A stretch of DNA of 64,000 nucleotides from Mycobacterium colombiense (GCF_001665835.1 NZ_LZSX01000091.1:1-64000), one strand, 5' to 3'; numbered from the stretch's first letter, positions 50,270 to 59,565 are shown. Notes: generated by a model from the letters alone, not told the origin. Numbers and translations: made by a program.

Positions 50270-50920
50270 TTGCCGCCGCCGGGCTATCCGGTTCCGCCGT
50301 ATCCGGCCCATCCGGGTCACACGGCCGGCTATCCGCCGCGGCCGCGGACGCCGAACTCGGCCTCCACGCTCATCACCATCGGTGCTGTGCTGCTCGTCCT
50401 GGGCATCCTCGGCAACGCAGTGCGGGTCCTGTGGGAGCACGGTCGTGCATCGCGCACTACCGGTCAGTCGTCTCCGTCTACCGCAACCGCCGGGCCTGAG
50501 ATCGGTCAGCGCTTCAGTGAATTCGAGGTCGGCATGGGCTCGTTCGACCGACCCACTGACTGCGCTGATGCTGTGGCGACCTACGAACTCGCCGCCAAAG
50601 GCGGTCCGACAACCATGTGCCCCGATGGCAAACGCGATGACTCTGTCTATTCGCGCCTCACCAACGAATCCCACATACTGCGTTTTGCCGCCAACCTTCA
50701 ACCCGCCAACCTTCAACAGGGGCAGTGCTACCTCAGGACCGACGAGCGTACGACGGCGACGTGGACACCGGTCGATTGCACGCAATCTCGGTTCGCACGG
50801 TTCAAGGTCGACAAACGCATCGACGGCAGCACGGATAAAATGCAATGCCCGCCCGAAACCAGGGCCAACGCCTACCCCAAGCCCCCGCGCCTCTATTGCT
50901 TGGTGATCGTCGACTCCTGA
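50270..50920 (+). CDS. Pro-rich N terminus, one membrane helix, Cys-rich exported domain
   Basis: Protein of 216 residues. The N terminus is PPPGYPVPPYPAHPGHTAGYPP, then a membrane helix (about residues 33-50) and an outside domain with about five Cys (DCADAV, TMCPDGK, QCYLRT, DCTQS, QCPPET, YCLVI). This is a common mycobacterial architecture (LppU-like), unassigned here. The only start is TTG at 50270, and codons before it (RYG) continue the proline-rich pattern up to a stop, so the N terminus may be shortened. A perfect 15-bp tandem duplication (50688-50717) adds PANLQ. Divergent from dppA. Confidence 0.75.
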   Translation: MPPPGYPVPPYPAHPGHTAGYPPRPRTPNSASTLITIGAVLLVLGILGNAVRVLWEHGRASRTTGQSSPSTATAGPEIGQRFSEFEVGMGSFDRPTDCADAVATYELAAKGGPTTMCPDGKRDDSVYSRLTNESHILRFAANLQPANLQQGQCYLRTDERTTATWTPVDCTQSRFARFKVDKRIDGSTDKMQCPPETRANAYPKPPRLYCLVIVDS

Positions 50921-50925
50921 GTCGC

Positions 50926-51468
50926 TCAGACTGCGGTGATCGGGTGCACCTGCAACGCGCAGGCGTCGATGGTCGCCGACACGGTCACCACATTGGTGGT
51001 GTCCGGCGGATTGACGATCAGATCGGTATAGGTGGGGCACGGCTTGCCGTCGGCGTCGACGGCGATGCCCTCGACGATGGCCTGCCCCTGCGTCGATATC
51101 GACAGCATGACCGTCGGCGGCTCAGTGACTCCGGCGGGCAGGCCGCCCATGTATCCGCGCAGCGAGGGCTGGGCATGAATCAACGGTCCGCCCGCACCCG
51201 AGTCGACCCCGGCGTATCCGGTGAGCGTGCACGGGTCGGCGCCGCCGGCGAGGCTGAACATCAGGGTCAGCGCGCGATGCCCTACGGCGCCCTCGGCGGG
51301 CGAGGCGGTGACGGCGATCTGGTCCGACCAGCACGGCGTCGGCGCGTCGGCGTTGTCGGCAGGCATGGCCGATGCGGGCCATCCCAGCGTGGTGGTCGCC
51401 GCGTAAATCGTTGCGGCCCCGGCAAAGCTGGGGGTTAGTCGGCGGATGCCCCGCCCATGACCCGGCAC
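50926..51468 (-). CDS. Secreted DUF4232-type protein
   Basis: Protein of 180 residues. The signal peptide has RGIRRL, a hydrophobic core (AGAATIYAATTTLGW) and an ASA cleavage site. The mature part begins around ADNADAPTPCWSDQIAVTASPAEGAVGHRALTLMFSL and resembles the DUF4232 beta-sandwich, with Cys residues (PCWS, DPCTLTGY, PCPTYT, DACALQ) suited to disulfides. GTG at 51468. It ends five bases after the stop of the convergent gene. Function unknown. Confidence 0.8.
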   Translation of the reverse strand: MPGHGRGIRRLTPSFAGAATIYAATTTLGWPASAMPADNADAPTPCWSDQIAVTASPAEGAVGHRALTLMFSLAGGADPCTLTGYAGVDSGAGGPLIHAQPSLRGYMGGLPAGVTEPPTVMLSISTQGQAIVEGIAVDADGKPCPTYTDLIVNPPDTTNVVTVSATIDACALQVHPITAV

Positions 51469-51604
51469 ACAGGTGATTATCCGGCATCGGGGCACGGTTT
51501 GACCCCGGATTCACGCGCGCGGCTACCACTCGCACAGCTACACCTCACACGGCTAGGCTCGCAGTCGGCCACCGAACGGCGCAGTCTCGACACAGGAGAA
51601 CCCA

Positions 51605-53557
51605 GTGACCGCCACCAATACCGCAGGTCCGTCGTCGTACCCGCCGCCCGCGCAATTCGCCGAGCAGGCCAATGCCGGCGAGGAGTTGTACCGCGAAGCC
51701 GAGCAGGACCGGTTGGCCTTCTGGGCCAAGCAGGCCAACCGGCTGTCGTGGGCGACGCCGTTCAGCGAGGTGCTGGACTGGTCCGAGGCACCGTTCGCCA
51801 AGTGGTTCGCCGACGGCAAGCTCAACGTCGCCTACAACTGCGTGGACCGCCATGTGGAGGCCGGGCACGGGGATCGGGTCGCCATCCACTGGGAGGGCGA
51901 ACCCGCCGGCGATCACCGCAGCCTGACCTATTCGGATCTGCAAGCCGAGGTGTGCAAGGCCGCCAACGCGCTGACCGATCTCGGCCTGGTCGCCGGCGAC
52001 CGGGTCGCGATCTACCTGCCCCTCATTCCGGAGGCGGTGATCGCGATGCTGGCCTGCGCACGCTTGGGCCTGATGCACAGCGTGGTGTTCGCCGGCTTCA
52101 CCGCCAAGGCTTTGCAGGCCCGGATCGCCGACGCGCAGGCCAAGCTGCTCATCACCAGTGACGGCCAGTTCCGCCGCGGCAAGCCCGCGCCGTTGAAGGA
52201 CGCGGCCGACGAGGCCGTCAAGGGCGATGACAGCCCCGTCGAGCACGTTCTTGTGGTGCGGCGCACCGGAATTGACGTGTCCTGGAACGACGAGCGCGAC
52301 CTGTGGTGGCACGACGTCGTCGACGCCGCCTCTGCCGAGCACACCCCGGAATCCTTCGACGCGGAGAAGCCGCTGTTCCTGCTGTACACCTCGGGAACCA
52401 CCGGCAAGCCCAAGGGAATCGTACACACCAGCGGCGGCTATCTGACCCACGCCGCCTACACGCACTACTACGTCTTCGACATCAAGGCCGAAACCGATGT
52501 GTTCTGGTGCACCGCCGACATCGGCTGGGTCACCGGGCACACGTACGGCGTGTACGGTCCGCTGGCCAACGGCGTGACCGAGGTCCTCTACGAGGGCACG
52601 CCCGACTCGCCCAGCCAGCACCGGCATTTCGAGATCATCGAAAAGTACGGTGTGACAATCTATTACACAGCGCCCACGCTGATTCGCACGTTCATGAAGT
52701 GGGGCCGCGAGATCCCGGACGCACACGACCTGTCCAGCCTGAGGCTGCTGGGTTCGGTGGGCGAACCGATCAACCCCGAGGCGTGGCGCTGGTACCGCAA
52801 GGTGATCGGCGCCGACAGCATTCCCGTTGTCGACACCTGGTGGCAGACCGAGACGGGCGCCACGATGATCTCCCCGCTGCCGGGAGTCGCTGCGGCCAAA
52901 CCGGGTTCGGCGATGAGGGCGCTGCCGGGCATCTCGGCCAAGATCGTCGACGACCACGGCGATCAACTGGTGCCGGGCGTCCACAAGGGCGAGCACATCA
53001 CCGGCTACCTGGTGTTGGACCAGCCGTGGCCGTCCATGCTGCGCGGCATCTGGGGTGATCCTGAGCGATACGTCGAGACCTACTGGTCCCGGTTCGCCGA
53101 CCAGGGCTGGTATTTCGCCGGCGACAGCGCCTATTACGACCGCGACGGCGCCATCTGGGTGGTGGGCCGCATCGACGACGTCATGAACGTGTCGGGACAC
53201 CGGCTGTCCACCGCCGAGGTGGAGTCGGCGCTGGTCGGCCACGTCGCGGTGGCCGAGGCGGCGGTGGTCGGGGCGACCGATTCGACCACCGGCCAGGCCA
53301 TCTGCGCGTTCGTCGTCTTGTGCGCGGATTACCAAGTGCACGACGGGATCGTCGACGAGTTGCGCGTCGAGGTGGCCCGGGAGATCTCACCCATCGCCCG
53401 CCCGCGCGAGGTGCACGTGGTGCCCGAACTACCGAAGACCCGCAGCGGCAAGATCATGCGCCGGCTGCTGCGCGACATCGCCGAAAACCGCGAATTGGGT
53501 GACACCTCGACGCTGCTGGATCCCGGCGTCTTCGACGCGATCAGGGCGGCGAAGTAG
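51605..53557 (+). CDS. acs: Acetyl-CoA synthetase
   Basis: Makes acetyl-CoA from acetate, ATP and CoA through acetyl-AMP. The 650-residue protein has the ACS N-terminal domain, the AMP-binding P-loop LLYTSGTTGKPKG, the WWQTETG motif, and DVMNVSGHRLSTAE. The C-terminal PKTRSGKIMRR holds the catalytic Lys. In mycobacteria that Lys is acetylated by the cAMP-dependent Pat enzyme, which links this gene to the adenylyl cyclase and Crp in the same window. GTG follows AGGAGA. It converges on the protease gene, ten bases away. Confidence 0.97.
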   Translation: MTATNTAGPSSYPPPAQFAEQANAGEELYREAEQDRLAFWAKQANRLSWATPFSEVLDWSEAPFAKWFADGKLNVAYNCVDRHVEAGHGDRVAIHWEGEPAGDHRSLTYSDLQAEVCKAANALTDLGLVAGDRVAIYLPLIPEAVIAMLACARLGLMHSVVFAGFTAKALQARIADAQAKLLITSDGQFRRGKPAPLKDAADEAVKGDDSPVEHVLVVRRTGIDVSWNDERDLWWHDVVDAASAEHTPESFDAEKPLFLLYTSGTTGKPKGIVHTSGGYLTHAAYTHYYVFDIKAETDVFWCTADIGWVTGHTYGVYGPLANGVTEVLYEGTPDSPSQHRHFEIIEKYGVTIYYTAPTLIRTFMKWGREIPDAHDLSSLRLLGSVGEPINPEAWRWYRKVIGADSIPVVDTWWQTETGATMISPLPGVAAAKPGSAMRALPGISAKIVDDHGDQLVPGVHKGEHITGYLVLDQPWPSMLRGIWGDPERYVETYWSRFADQGWYFAGDSAYYDRDGAIWVVGRIDDVMNVSGHRLSTAEVESALVGHVAVAEAAVVGATDSTTGQAICAFVVLCADYQVHDGIVDELRVEVAREISPIARPREVHVVPELPKTRSGKIMRRLLRDIAENRELGDTSTLLDPGVFDAIRAAK

Positions 53558-53567
53558 TCGCTGCCGG

Positions 53568-54266
53568 TCAGCCCGGCAGCGGGCTGAACCCCGCACCCGG
53601 CCGGTGTTTTGCGTTGATGTCGGCGAGGGCGGCGTTGAACGACATCACCACCGCCGGGGTGTGCAGCGGGATGTACTTGATGATGCACGTCGGCAGGTTG
53701 TCACTGAATGCGCCGTGAATCATGCCGACGAGCAGGTTGTTGACGGTGACCGGCGCGCCGGAGTCACCCGGCTGGCCGCACACCTGCATGACGATCGTGC
53801 CTGGGTCCTGCCCCGGTCCCCAGGTGACGCCGCACGAATTACCCGTGGTTCGGCCCTGTTTGCAGGCGATCTGGCCGAAGGCCGGGTCGGGTCCGATGCC
53901 GCTGATCAGAAAGCCGTTGTAGTTGGCCACCGGTGTCACCTTGGCCGGGTCGAACTTGATCACCGCGTAGTCCAGGTTGTCATTGCCCGAAACCATGGCG
54001 CCCAGGATTCCCGCACCCTCGGCGCCCTCGGCCGCAACCTGCGCTCCCGGGCCCCCACAGTGCGCGGAGGTGAAGCCGATCAGCTCACCGGCGGCGTCGC
54101 CGCCGATGGTGGTCAGGGTGCACATCGTGTCCCCGTTGATGACGATGCCCGCTCCACCGCCCATCGGGATGCGGACGTCAGCCGCGGCGGCGCGGCCAAA
54201 CGAACCCATCGTGGCCACAAGCAGGGCAACCATCGCCACCAAGAAGCATCGGTGCGCCCTTCGCAC
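53568..54266 (-). CDS. Secreted chymotrypsin-like serine protease (Rv3668c-like)
   Basis: Protein of 232 residues, the same as Rv3668c. A signal peptide (RRAHRCFLVAMVALLVATMGSFGRAAAA) is followed by a small S1 protease. The His is in FTSAHCGG, the Asp in NDNLDYAVIKFD and the Ser in GQPGDSGAPV. Cys pairs fit disulfides. It should be active outside the cytoplasm; the substrate is not known. GTG at 54266 has GGAG seven bases upstream; a longer ORF upstream is Arg-rich shadow. Divergent from the holin-like gene. Confidence 0.92.
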   Translation of the reverse strand: MRRAHRCFLVAMVALLVATMGSFGRAAAADVRIPMGGGAGIVINGDTMCTLTTIGGDAAGELIGFTSAHCGGPGAQVAAEGAEGAGILGAMVSGNDNLDYAVIKFDPAKVTPVANYNGFLISGIGPDPAFGQIACKQGRTTGNSCGVTWGPGQDPGTIVMQVCGQPGDSGAPVTVNNLLVGMIHGAFSDNLPTCIIKYIPLHTPAVVMSFNAALADINAKHRPGAGFSPLPG

Positions 54267-54517
54267 AGCCTTACTCCAATCAGTAGGCCGGAAATCACGA
54301 CCGGCTTGGCCGAGTCTAATCGGCCGAGATGTGATGTTCGCGCTCCGAAAGCGCCGTGGCCCCGCGTCGTCGCCGACCGCCTTCTGGCCGAACCGAACTG
54401 GCCGCCGGGCGCTCGAACCTGCGGCGCGGTACTCGGCTGGCCTCGTCTGGCATCGCGCCACATGGCAACATAAACCGCGACGACAGCGAGCCGGGTGACG
54501 ACGAAAGAGGACCGTCT

Positions 54518-55060
54518 GTGAGCAAAGCCGATGGCAAGAACGGTGTGCCCAGCACCCTGACCACGATTCCGTTGACCGACCCGCATGCCAAACCTGCCGA
54601 GCCGTCGATCGGTGATCTGATCAAAGACGCGACCACCCAGGTCTCCACGCTGGTGCGCGCCGAAGTCGAACTGGCCCGCGCCGAAATAACCCGGGATGTC
54701 AAAAAGGGTCTCACCGGCAGCGTCTTCTTCATCGCCGCGCTGGTGGTGCTGTTCTACTCCACCTTCTTTTTCTTCTTCTTCCTCGCCGAGCTGCTGGACA
54801 CCTGGCTGTGGCGCTGGGTGTCGTTCCTGATCGTGTTCGGGATCATGGTGGTGGTCGGCGCCGTGCTGGCCCTGTTCGGCTTCCTCAAGGTGCGCCGGAT
54901 CCGCGGACCGCGCGAGACGATCGAATCGGTCAAGGAGACGCGCAGCGCGCTGACGCCGGGCCACGACAAGGCCCCCGGCGGCGCCAAGGCGCTCCCCGAA
55001 CCCCAAGGCAAGCACGCGAAGCCCGGCAACGGCGTTGCCGGCGATCCGTCGGGTTGGTAG
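54518..55060 (+). CDS. Phage_holin_3_6-type membrane protein (Rv3669-like)
   Basis: Protein of 180 residues. A polar N terminus precedes IGDLIKDATTQVSTLVRAEVELARAEI, then two membrane helices (about 69-90, very Phe-rich, and 100-122) and a basic tail. It fits the actinobacterial holin superfamily (DUF1469), which are housekeeping membrane proteins despite the name. GTG at 54518 with AGAGGA upstream. Its stop is adjacent to the ephE start (TAGATG), so the two are coupled. Confidence 0.88.
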   Translation: MSKADGKNGVPSTLTTIPLTDPHAKPAEPSIGDLIKDATTQVSTLVRAEVELARAEITRDVKKGLTGSVFFIAALVVLFYSTFFFFFFLAELLDTWLWRWVSFLIVFGIMVVVGAVLALFGFLKVRRIRGPRETIESVKETRSALTPGHDKAPGGAKALPEPQGKHAKPGNGVAGDPSGW

Positions 55061-56020
55061 ATGGCGCCGCCGGATCCGTCGGTAACCCGCATCGAGGGAC
55101 CGTGGCGCCATCTCGATGTGCACGCCAATGGCATCCGGTTCCACGTCGTCGAGGCGCGGAGCGACGCCGACGGCACGCCCGCGACGGCGCGCCCGCTGGT
55201 GATGCTGCTGCACGGTTTCGGATCGTTCTGGTGGTCGTGGCGTCATCAGCTGCGCGCACTGCGCGGCGCGCGAGTGGTCGCCGTCGACCTGCGCGGCTAC
55301 GGCGGCACCGATAAGCCGCCCCGCGGCTACGACGGCTGGACGATGGCCGGCGACACCGCGGGACTCATTCGGGCACTGGGCCACTCCTCTGCCACCTTGG
55401 TGGGCCATGCCGACGGCGGGCTGGCGTGCTGGGCCACCGCCTTGCTGCATCCGCGGCTGGTGTCGGCGATCGCGCTGATCAGTTCACCGCATCCGGCGGC
55501 GTTGCGGCGATCCACGTTGACGCGACGCGATCAGGGCTATGCGCTGTTGCCGACGCTGCTTCAGTACCAAATACCGCTGTGGCCCGAGCGCGTGTTGACC
55601 CGGGACGACGGCGCCGAGATCGAGCGACTGGTCCGCAGTCGCAGCTGCGGCAAATGGCTTGCCTCCGAAGACTTCTCCGAAACCATCGGCCACCTGCGGA
55701 CGGCGATTCAGATCCCGGCGGCCGCGCACTGCGCACTGGAATACCAGCGCTGGGCGGCGCGCAGCCAGCTGCGCGACGAGGGCCGGCGCTTCATGAGGTC
55801 GATGAGCCAGCAGCTCAGCGTGCCGTTGTTACACCTGCGCGGCGAGGCGGACCCGTACGTGCTGGCCGACCCGGTCGACCGTACTCGGCGCTATGCGCCC
55901 CAGGGCCGCTACGTATCCATAGCGGGCGCAGGGCATTTCAGCCATGAAGAGGCCCCCGAGGAAATCAACCGGCACCTGACGAAATTCCTCGAACAGGTGC
56001 ACCTGACCCGAGCGAGATGA
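55061..56020 (+). CDS. ephE: Epoxide hydrolase EphE (alpha/beta hydrolase)
   Basis: Protein of 319 residues. The oxyanion motif HGFGSFWW is near residue 50, the nucleophile Asp in VGHADGGL, the acid in GEADPY and the His in AGHFSHEEAPE. The Asp nucleophile supports epoxide hydrolase or dehalogenase chemistry rather than esterase. It is the second epoxide hydrolase in the window and matches Rv3670 by position. ATG directly follows the stop of the membrane-protein gene. Confidence 0.92.
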   Translation: MAPPDPSVTRIEGPWRHLDVHANGIRFHVVEARSDADGTPATARPLVMLLHGFGSFWWSWRHQLRALRGARVVAVDLRGYGGTDKPPRGYDGWTMAGDTAGLIRALGHSSATLVGHADGGLACWATALLHPRLVSAIALISSPHPAALRRSTLTRRDQGYALLPTLLQYQIPLWPERVLTRDDGAEIERLVRSRSCGKWLASEDFSETIGHLRTAIQIPAAAHCALEYQRWAARSQLRDEGRRFMRSMSQQLSVPLLHLRGEADPYVLADPVDRTRRYAPQGRYVSIAGAGHFSHEEAPEEINRHLTKFLEQVHLTRAR

Positions 56021-56030
56021 GCGCGCCGGC

Positions 56031-57233
56031 TCAGCCGACGCAGGAGCCGGTGCCCACCAGCTGGGTGTCACCGATCCTGGAGAGCTGACTGGCCACCTCG
56101 TCGGCGGTCAACACGAACCCGGTGTCGGGATCGTCGACCGCCGCGCCGAACACCACACCGAGCACGTGCCCGTCGAGGTCGATCAACGGCCCACCCGAAT
56201 TGCCTTGCTCCACACTGGCTCTGATCGTGTACACGTCACGGGTGACCGGGGCCGGATCCCGGTAGATGTCGGGGCCGCTCAACTTGATCAGCTCGCGAAT
56301 CCTGGCCGGGGTCGCGGTGAAGTTCCCGCCACCGGGATACCCCAGGACTACCACGCTGGCACCGGTTTTCGCGTCGCCCTGCGCGAAAGCCAGTGGGGGC
56401 GGCGGCAAATTGGGGACGGAGAGGATCGCGATGTCGACCGCCGGATCGTAGGACACCACGGTGGCGTCCAGCGGATTGCCGCTGGCATAGATCTGCACGC
56501 TGTTGGATCCGGCCACCACGTGCGCGTTGGTCATCACCCGGTCGGGTGCAATCACGAATCCACTGCCCTCCAACACTTTCTGGCAGCTGGGGGCCAGGCT
56601 GCGCACCTTGACCACGCTGGGCGCGGTGGCCTGCACCACCGGGTTGCCGGCCAGCTCGGGATCCGGTGAGGCGACGGGAATGACCGGGGTGCGGCTGAAC
56701 GGCTCCAGCACCGCGGGCAGGCCGGAGGTGTTCAGCAACGCGGACAGCCGCTTGGGCACCGTCTTGAGCCAGGGCGGCGCTACGTCGTTGACCTGAGCCA
56801 ACACTCGCGAACCGCGGACGGCGGCGGCCAGCTCCGGCTGGTCCTTGGACTGGGTCAGCGGCGTCGCCAGCAACCACGCGGCGGTCAGCACCACGACGAG
56901 CTGGACCGCCACCCCGATGACCGAGTCGACCGTGCGGATCGAACGGCTGCGGATCGCGCCGCGCACGGCGCGTCCCAGCACCACACCGGCGACCTCACCG
57001 ATGACGACCAGCGCGAGGATCAAGAACAGTGCGGCAAACAATTTCGCCCGCGGCGCCGCGATGTGGCTGACCAGGTGGGGCGCCAGCAGCACGCCCGCGA
57101 TCGCGCCGAGCAACACGCCGACGAACGAGAGCAACGAGCCCAGCGCGCCCGACCGCCAGCCCGAGATCGCCGCAATGAAGGCGACCGCCAGGACGGCGAC
57201 GTCCAGCCACTGCGACGGGCTCATGGAATTCAT
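56031..57233 (-). CDS. marP: Membrane serine protease MarP
   Basis: Protein of about 400 residues. Four N-terminal membrane helices (about 13-30, 33-52, 65-86, 106-124, CvpA-like) lead to a periplasmic trypsin-like domain. The His is in VMTNAHVVAG, the Asp in SYDPAVDIAIL and the Ser in EQGNSGGPL. The two Cys for the activating disulfide (SCQKVL and the last-residues SCVG) are present. M. tuberculosis MarP has GDSGGP; the Asn here is common in HtrA-type proteases. MarP is needed to hold cytoplasmic pH in acid by activating the peptidoglycan hydrolase RipA. ATG at 57233 overlaps the Nudix stop; ATG at 57224 is possible. Confidence 0.95.
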   Translation of the reverse strand: MNSMSPSQWLDVAVLAVAFIAAISGWRSGALGSLLSFVGVLLGAIAGVLLAPHLVSHIAAPRAKLFAALFLILALVVIGEVAGVVLGRAVRGAIRSRSIRTVDSVIGVAVQLVVVLTAAWLLATPLTQSKDQPELAAAVRGSRVLAQVNDVAPPWLKTVPKRLSALLNTSGLPAVLEPFSRTPVIPVASPDPELAGNPVVQATAPSVVKVRSLAPSCQKVLEGSGFVIAPDRVMTNAHVVAGSNSVQIYASGNPLDATVVSYDPAVDIAILSVPNLPPPPLAFAQGDAKTGASVVVLGYPGGGNFTATPARIRELIKLSGPDIYRDPAPVTRDVYTIRASVEQGNSGGPLIDLDGHVLGVVFGAAVDDPDTGFVLTADEVASQLSRIGDTQLVGTGSCVG

Positions 57234-58045
57234 CGAGACCCGCTCTCGTCGCCGACCAGCGCCATCGCCGCGTCCAACTCCCGCTCGTCGCTGGTGTCCC
57301 ACGGCTGGGCCCAGCCGGCGACGTCCAGCAGCGCAGAAATCACCTGGCCGGTGAATCCCCAGACCAGCATCTGGTTGAGCAGAAACGCCGGACCGGCCCA
57401 TCGGCGGCCGAGATCGCCGCGGTACACCATCAGTCGGTTGTCCGGGTTGATGAAGGCGCGCACCGGAACTCGCGCGACGATCGCCGTTTCGGCCTCGTTG
57501 ACGACGGCCACCGGGCCGGGGTCCGGCGAGTAGGCCAGCACCGGGACGACGTGAAACTGCGACGGCGCGATGAACATCTTTTCCATCGTGGCCAGGGGGT
57601 ACAGCCTGCTGACGTCGATGCCGGTTTCCTCACGGGCCTCGCGCAGCGCGGTATCGATCGGGCCGGCGTCGGTGGGATCGGCGGCACCGCCGGGAAACGC
57701 CGCCTGGCCGGCGTGGTGGCGCAGGGTCGACGCCCGCACGGTGACCAGCAGGTCGGCGTCGTCGGGGAAACCGCCGTCGGGTGCGCCGGATTCCGGCCCT
57801 GAGAACAACACCAGCACAGCGGCTTCGCGGCTCGCGCCGCGCAGGGTCGCCACCGCCGACGCGGCCTTGTTGGTGATCATCGCCAGCACGTCGGCCGGCA
57901 GGCGGCGCCGGGCCGCGTCCGGAACGTCATCGACGTGGTCGACCAGCGGACGCAGCCAGGACGGGCAGGCGTCAGGCCTCAGCGAAACGTGCCCGCGCGC
58001 GGGAGCGGGGTCCCCATTCCGCAGGGGCGAACCCCCAGCACTCAC
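57230..58045 (-). CDS. Nudix hydrolase, CoA-pyrophosphatase-like (Rv3672c-like)
   Basis: Protein of 271 residues. It has the NudL/UPF0035 signature LLVTVRASTLRHHAGQAAFPGG, followed by the Nudix box GGAADPTDAGPIDTALREAREETGI. The Glu residues for Mg binding (REAREE) are intact. The UPF0035 extension is characteristic of CoA and acyl-CoA pyrophosphatases, so this substrate is likely but not shown. GTG at 58045 follows GGAGGGG. It is cotranscribed with marP (ATGA). Confidence 0.9.
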   Translation of the reverse strand: MSAGGSPLRNGDPAPARGHVSLRPDACPSWLRPLVDHVDDVPDAARRRLPADVLAMITNKAASAVATLRGASREAAVLVLFSGPESGAPDGGFPDDADLLVTVRASTLRHHAGQAAFPGGAADPTDAGPIDTALREAREETGIDVSRLYPLATMEKMFIAPSQFHVVPVLAYSPDPGPVAVVNEAETAIVARVPVRAFINPDNRLMVYRGDLGRRWAGPAFLLNQMLVWGFTGQVISALLDVAGWAQPWDTSDERELDAAMALVGDESGSR

Positions 58046-58074
58046 GGCCCCTCCAGTCGGTTCAATTTTTCCGC

Positions 58075-58737
58075 TTATCCCCTGTCGTTGCCGATCGCGG
58101 CCGCGATCTCATCGGCAGTGGTGAAAGCTCGTGGCAGCGTTTGGGCAACGCTACCGTCCGGCCGCAGGACCACCGTCGCGGGCATCACATTTACCACCCG
58201 CAGCGCGGCCGCGACCCGGCGACGTCCGTCCTGCAGGGTCGGCAGCCGCACCCCGAGCTCGGCCAGTCGCAGCAGTGCCGCGGTCTCGTTCTCGTCTTGA
58301 TGCACCGTCACCACCGTCACGTCCGAACCGGCCCGACGTTGATACTCGGCCATCGCGGGCAGTTCGGCCGCGCACGGCGCGCACCAATATGCCCACAAGT
58401 TGAGGACCACCCTGCGCCCGGCCAGCGCGCGGGCGACGTCGACCAGGGAACCGTCGGCGGCGCACTCGGCCGTCACCCCGCGCAGCGCCGCGGGACCGTC
58501 GCCAGTTCCGGCGCCGGGGCACGGCGGCAGGTTGGCGCGCTGGCGCGGACCCGCCAGCGCGGCGGGCGTGTCGGCGTCGCGGTGTTCCCGGTCGGCCACC
58601 GGCTGATCGCTCGCGGGCGTCGACGTCGAGGCGGAGTCGTCGCGCAGCTGGGCGACCAGCGCCACGATCAGCGCCGCCACCACCGTCAGAATCGCGATGT
58701 GCCAGCGAGCCTTCCGGGTCAGCCTCCAGTTAGGCAT
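58075..58737 (-). CDS. Membrane-anchored TlpA-like thioredoxin (Rv3673c-like)
   Basis: Protein of 220 residues. One N-terminal membrane anchor (about 13-30) precedes a Ser/Thr/Ala linker and a thioredoxin fold with the redox motif WCAPC in LNLWAYWCAPCAAELPAM. The cis-Pro is in VNVMPATVVL. Two other Cys lie upstream (PPCPG and AECAADG). It should act outside the membrane on thiol-disulfide exchange. ATG at 58737. Between nth and the Nudix gene in one direction. Confidence 0.92.
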   Translation of the reverse strand: MPNWRLTRKARWHIAILTVVAALIVALVAQLRDDSASTSTPASDQPVADREHRDADTPAALAGPRQRANLPPCPGAGTGDGPAALRGVTAECAADGSLVDVARALAGRRVVLNLWAYWCAPCAAELPAMAEYQRRAGSDVTVVTVHQDENETAALLRLAELGVRLPTLQDGRRRVAAALRVVNVMPATVVLRPDGSVAQTLPRAFTTADEIAAAIGNDRG

Positions 58738-58767
58738 GCGGTCCCTGCGCGTCGGTCGCGGGCCGGC

Positions 58768-59565
58768 TTACAGCCCGGCCAGGGCGAGCAGGTGCTCGGT
58801 TTCCGGGCCCTTCACCAGTGGCGCGGCCAACGCCGGTTCGGTGGGGCCGAGGCCGAAGGAGGGGCAGTCTTTGGCGATCAGGCAGACGCCGCACGCCGGT
58901 TTGCGCGCATGGCAGACCCGGCGGCCGTGGAAGATCACCCGGTGGCTCAACATGGTCCACTCACCGCGTTCGATGAGCTCACCGACGGAGTGCTCGATTT
59001 TGACCGCGTCCTTGTCGGCGGTCCAGCGCCACCGGTGCACCAGCCGCGCGAAATGGGTGTCGACCGTGATGCCGGGGACGCCGAAGGCGTTTCCCAGGAT
59101 GACGTTGGCCGTCTTGCGTCCGACCCCGGGCAGGCTGACCAGTTCGGCCATGGTCGACGGCACGTCGCCGTCGAATCGTTCGACCAGGGCCTGCCCCAGG
59201 CCGATCAGCGAGGACGCCTTGTTGCGGAAAAATCCGGTCGGCCGGATCAGGGTTTCCAGCTCGTCGCGGTCCGCCTGGGCGTAATCCAGCGCCGACGGGT
59301 ACCGCTTGAACAGTGCGGGCGTCGTCAGATTGACGCGCTTATCGGTGCTCTGCGCCGAAAGGATTGTGGCGACCGTCAATTCGAGCGGTGTGCTGAAGTC
59401 CAGCTCGCAGTGAGCGTCCGGAAACGCTTGTGCCAGAGCACGATTCATGCGTCGCGCCCGTCGCACCAAGCCGACTCGGGTTTCCTCTGACCAGCGTCGG
59501 GCATCACCGCCGCCGGGCGGGGCCGGAGTCGATTTCGAACGCCCGGACGACTTAGCCGCTGTCAC
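58768..59565 (-). CDS. nth: Endonuclease III
   Basis: DNA glycosylase/AP lyase for oxidised pyrimidines. The 265-residue protein has the helix-hairpin-helix LPGVGRKTA with the catalytic Lys near residue 150. The Asp is in TVDTHFAR. The 4Fe-4S cluster is C-x6-C-x2-C-x5-C (CHARKPACGVCLIAKDC). GTG at 59565 adds a Ser/Pro-rich N-terminal stretch of about 25 residues before the domain. Divergent from Rv3675-like. Confidence 0.96.
   Translation of the reverse strand: MTAAKSSGRSKSTPAPPGGGDARRWSEETRVGLVRRARRMNRALAQAFPDAHCELDFSTPLELTVATILSAQSTDKRVNLTTPALFKRYPSALDYAQADRDELETLIRPTGFFRNKASSLIGLGQALVERFDGDVPSTMAELVSLPGVGRKTANVILGNAFGVPGITVDTHFARLVHRWRWTADKDAVKIEHSVGELIERGEWTMLSHRVIFHGRRVCHARKPACGVCLIAKDCPSFGLGPTEPALAAPLVKGPETEHLLALAGL

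Noticed and set aside
54356..54517. N-terminal extension of the holin-like protein
   Set aside because: The added residues are Arg/Pro-rich and unmatched; GTG at 54518 has a ribosome site and the usual start.
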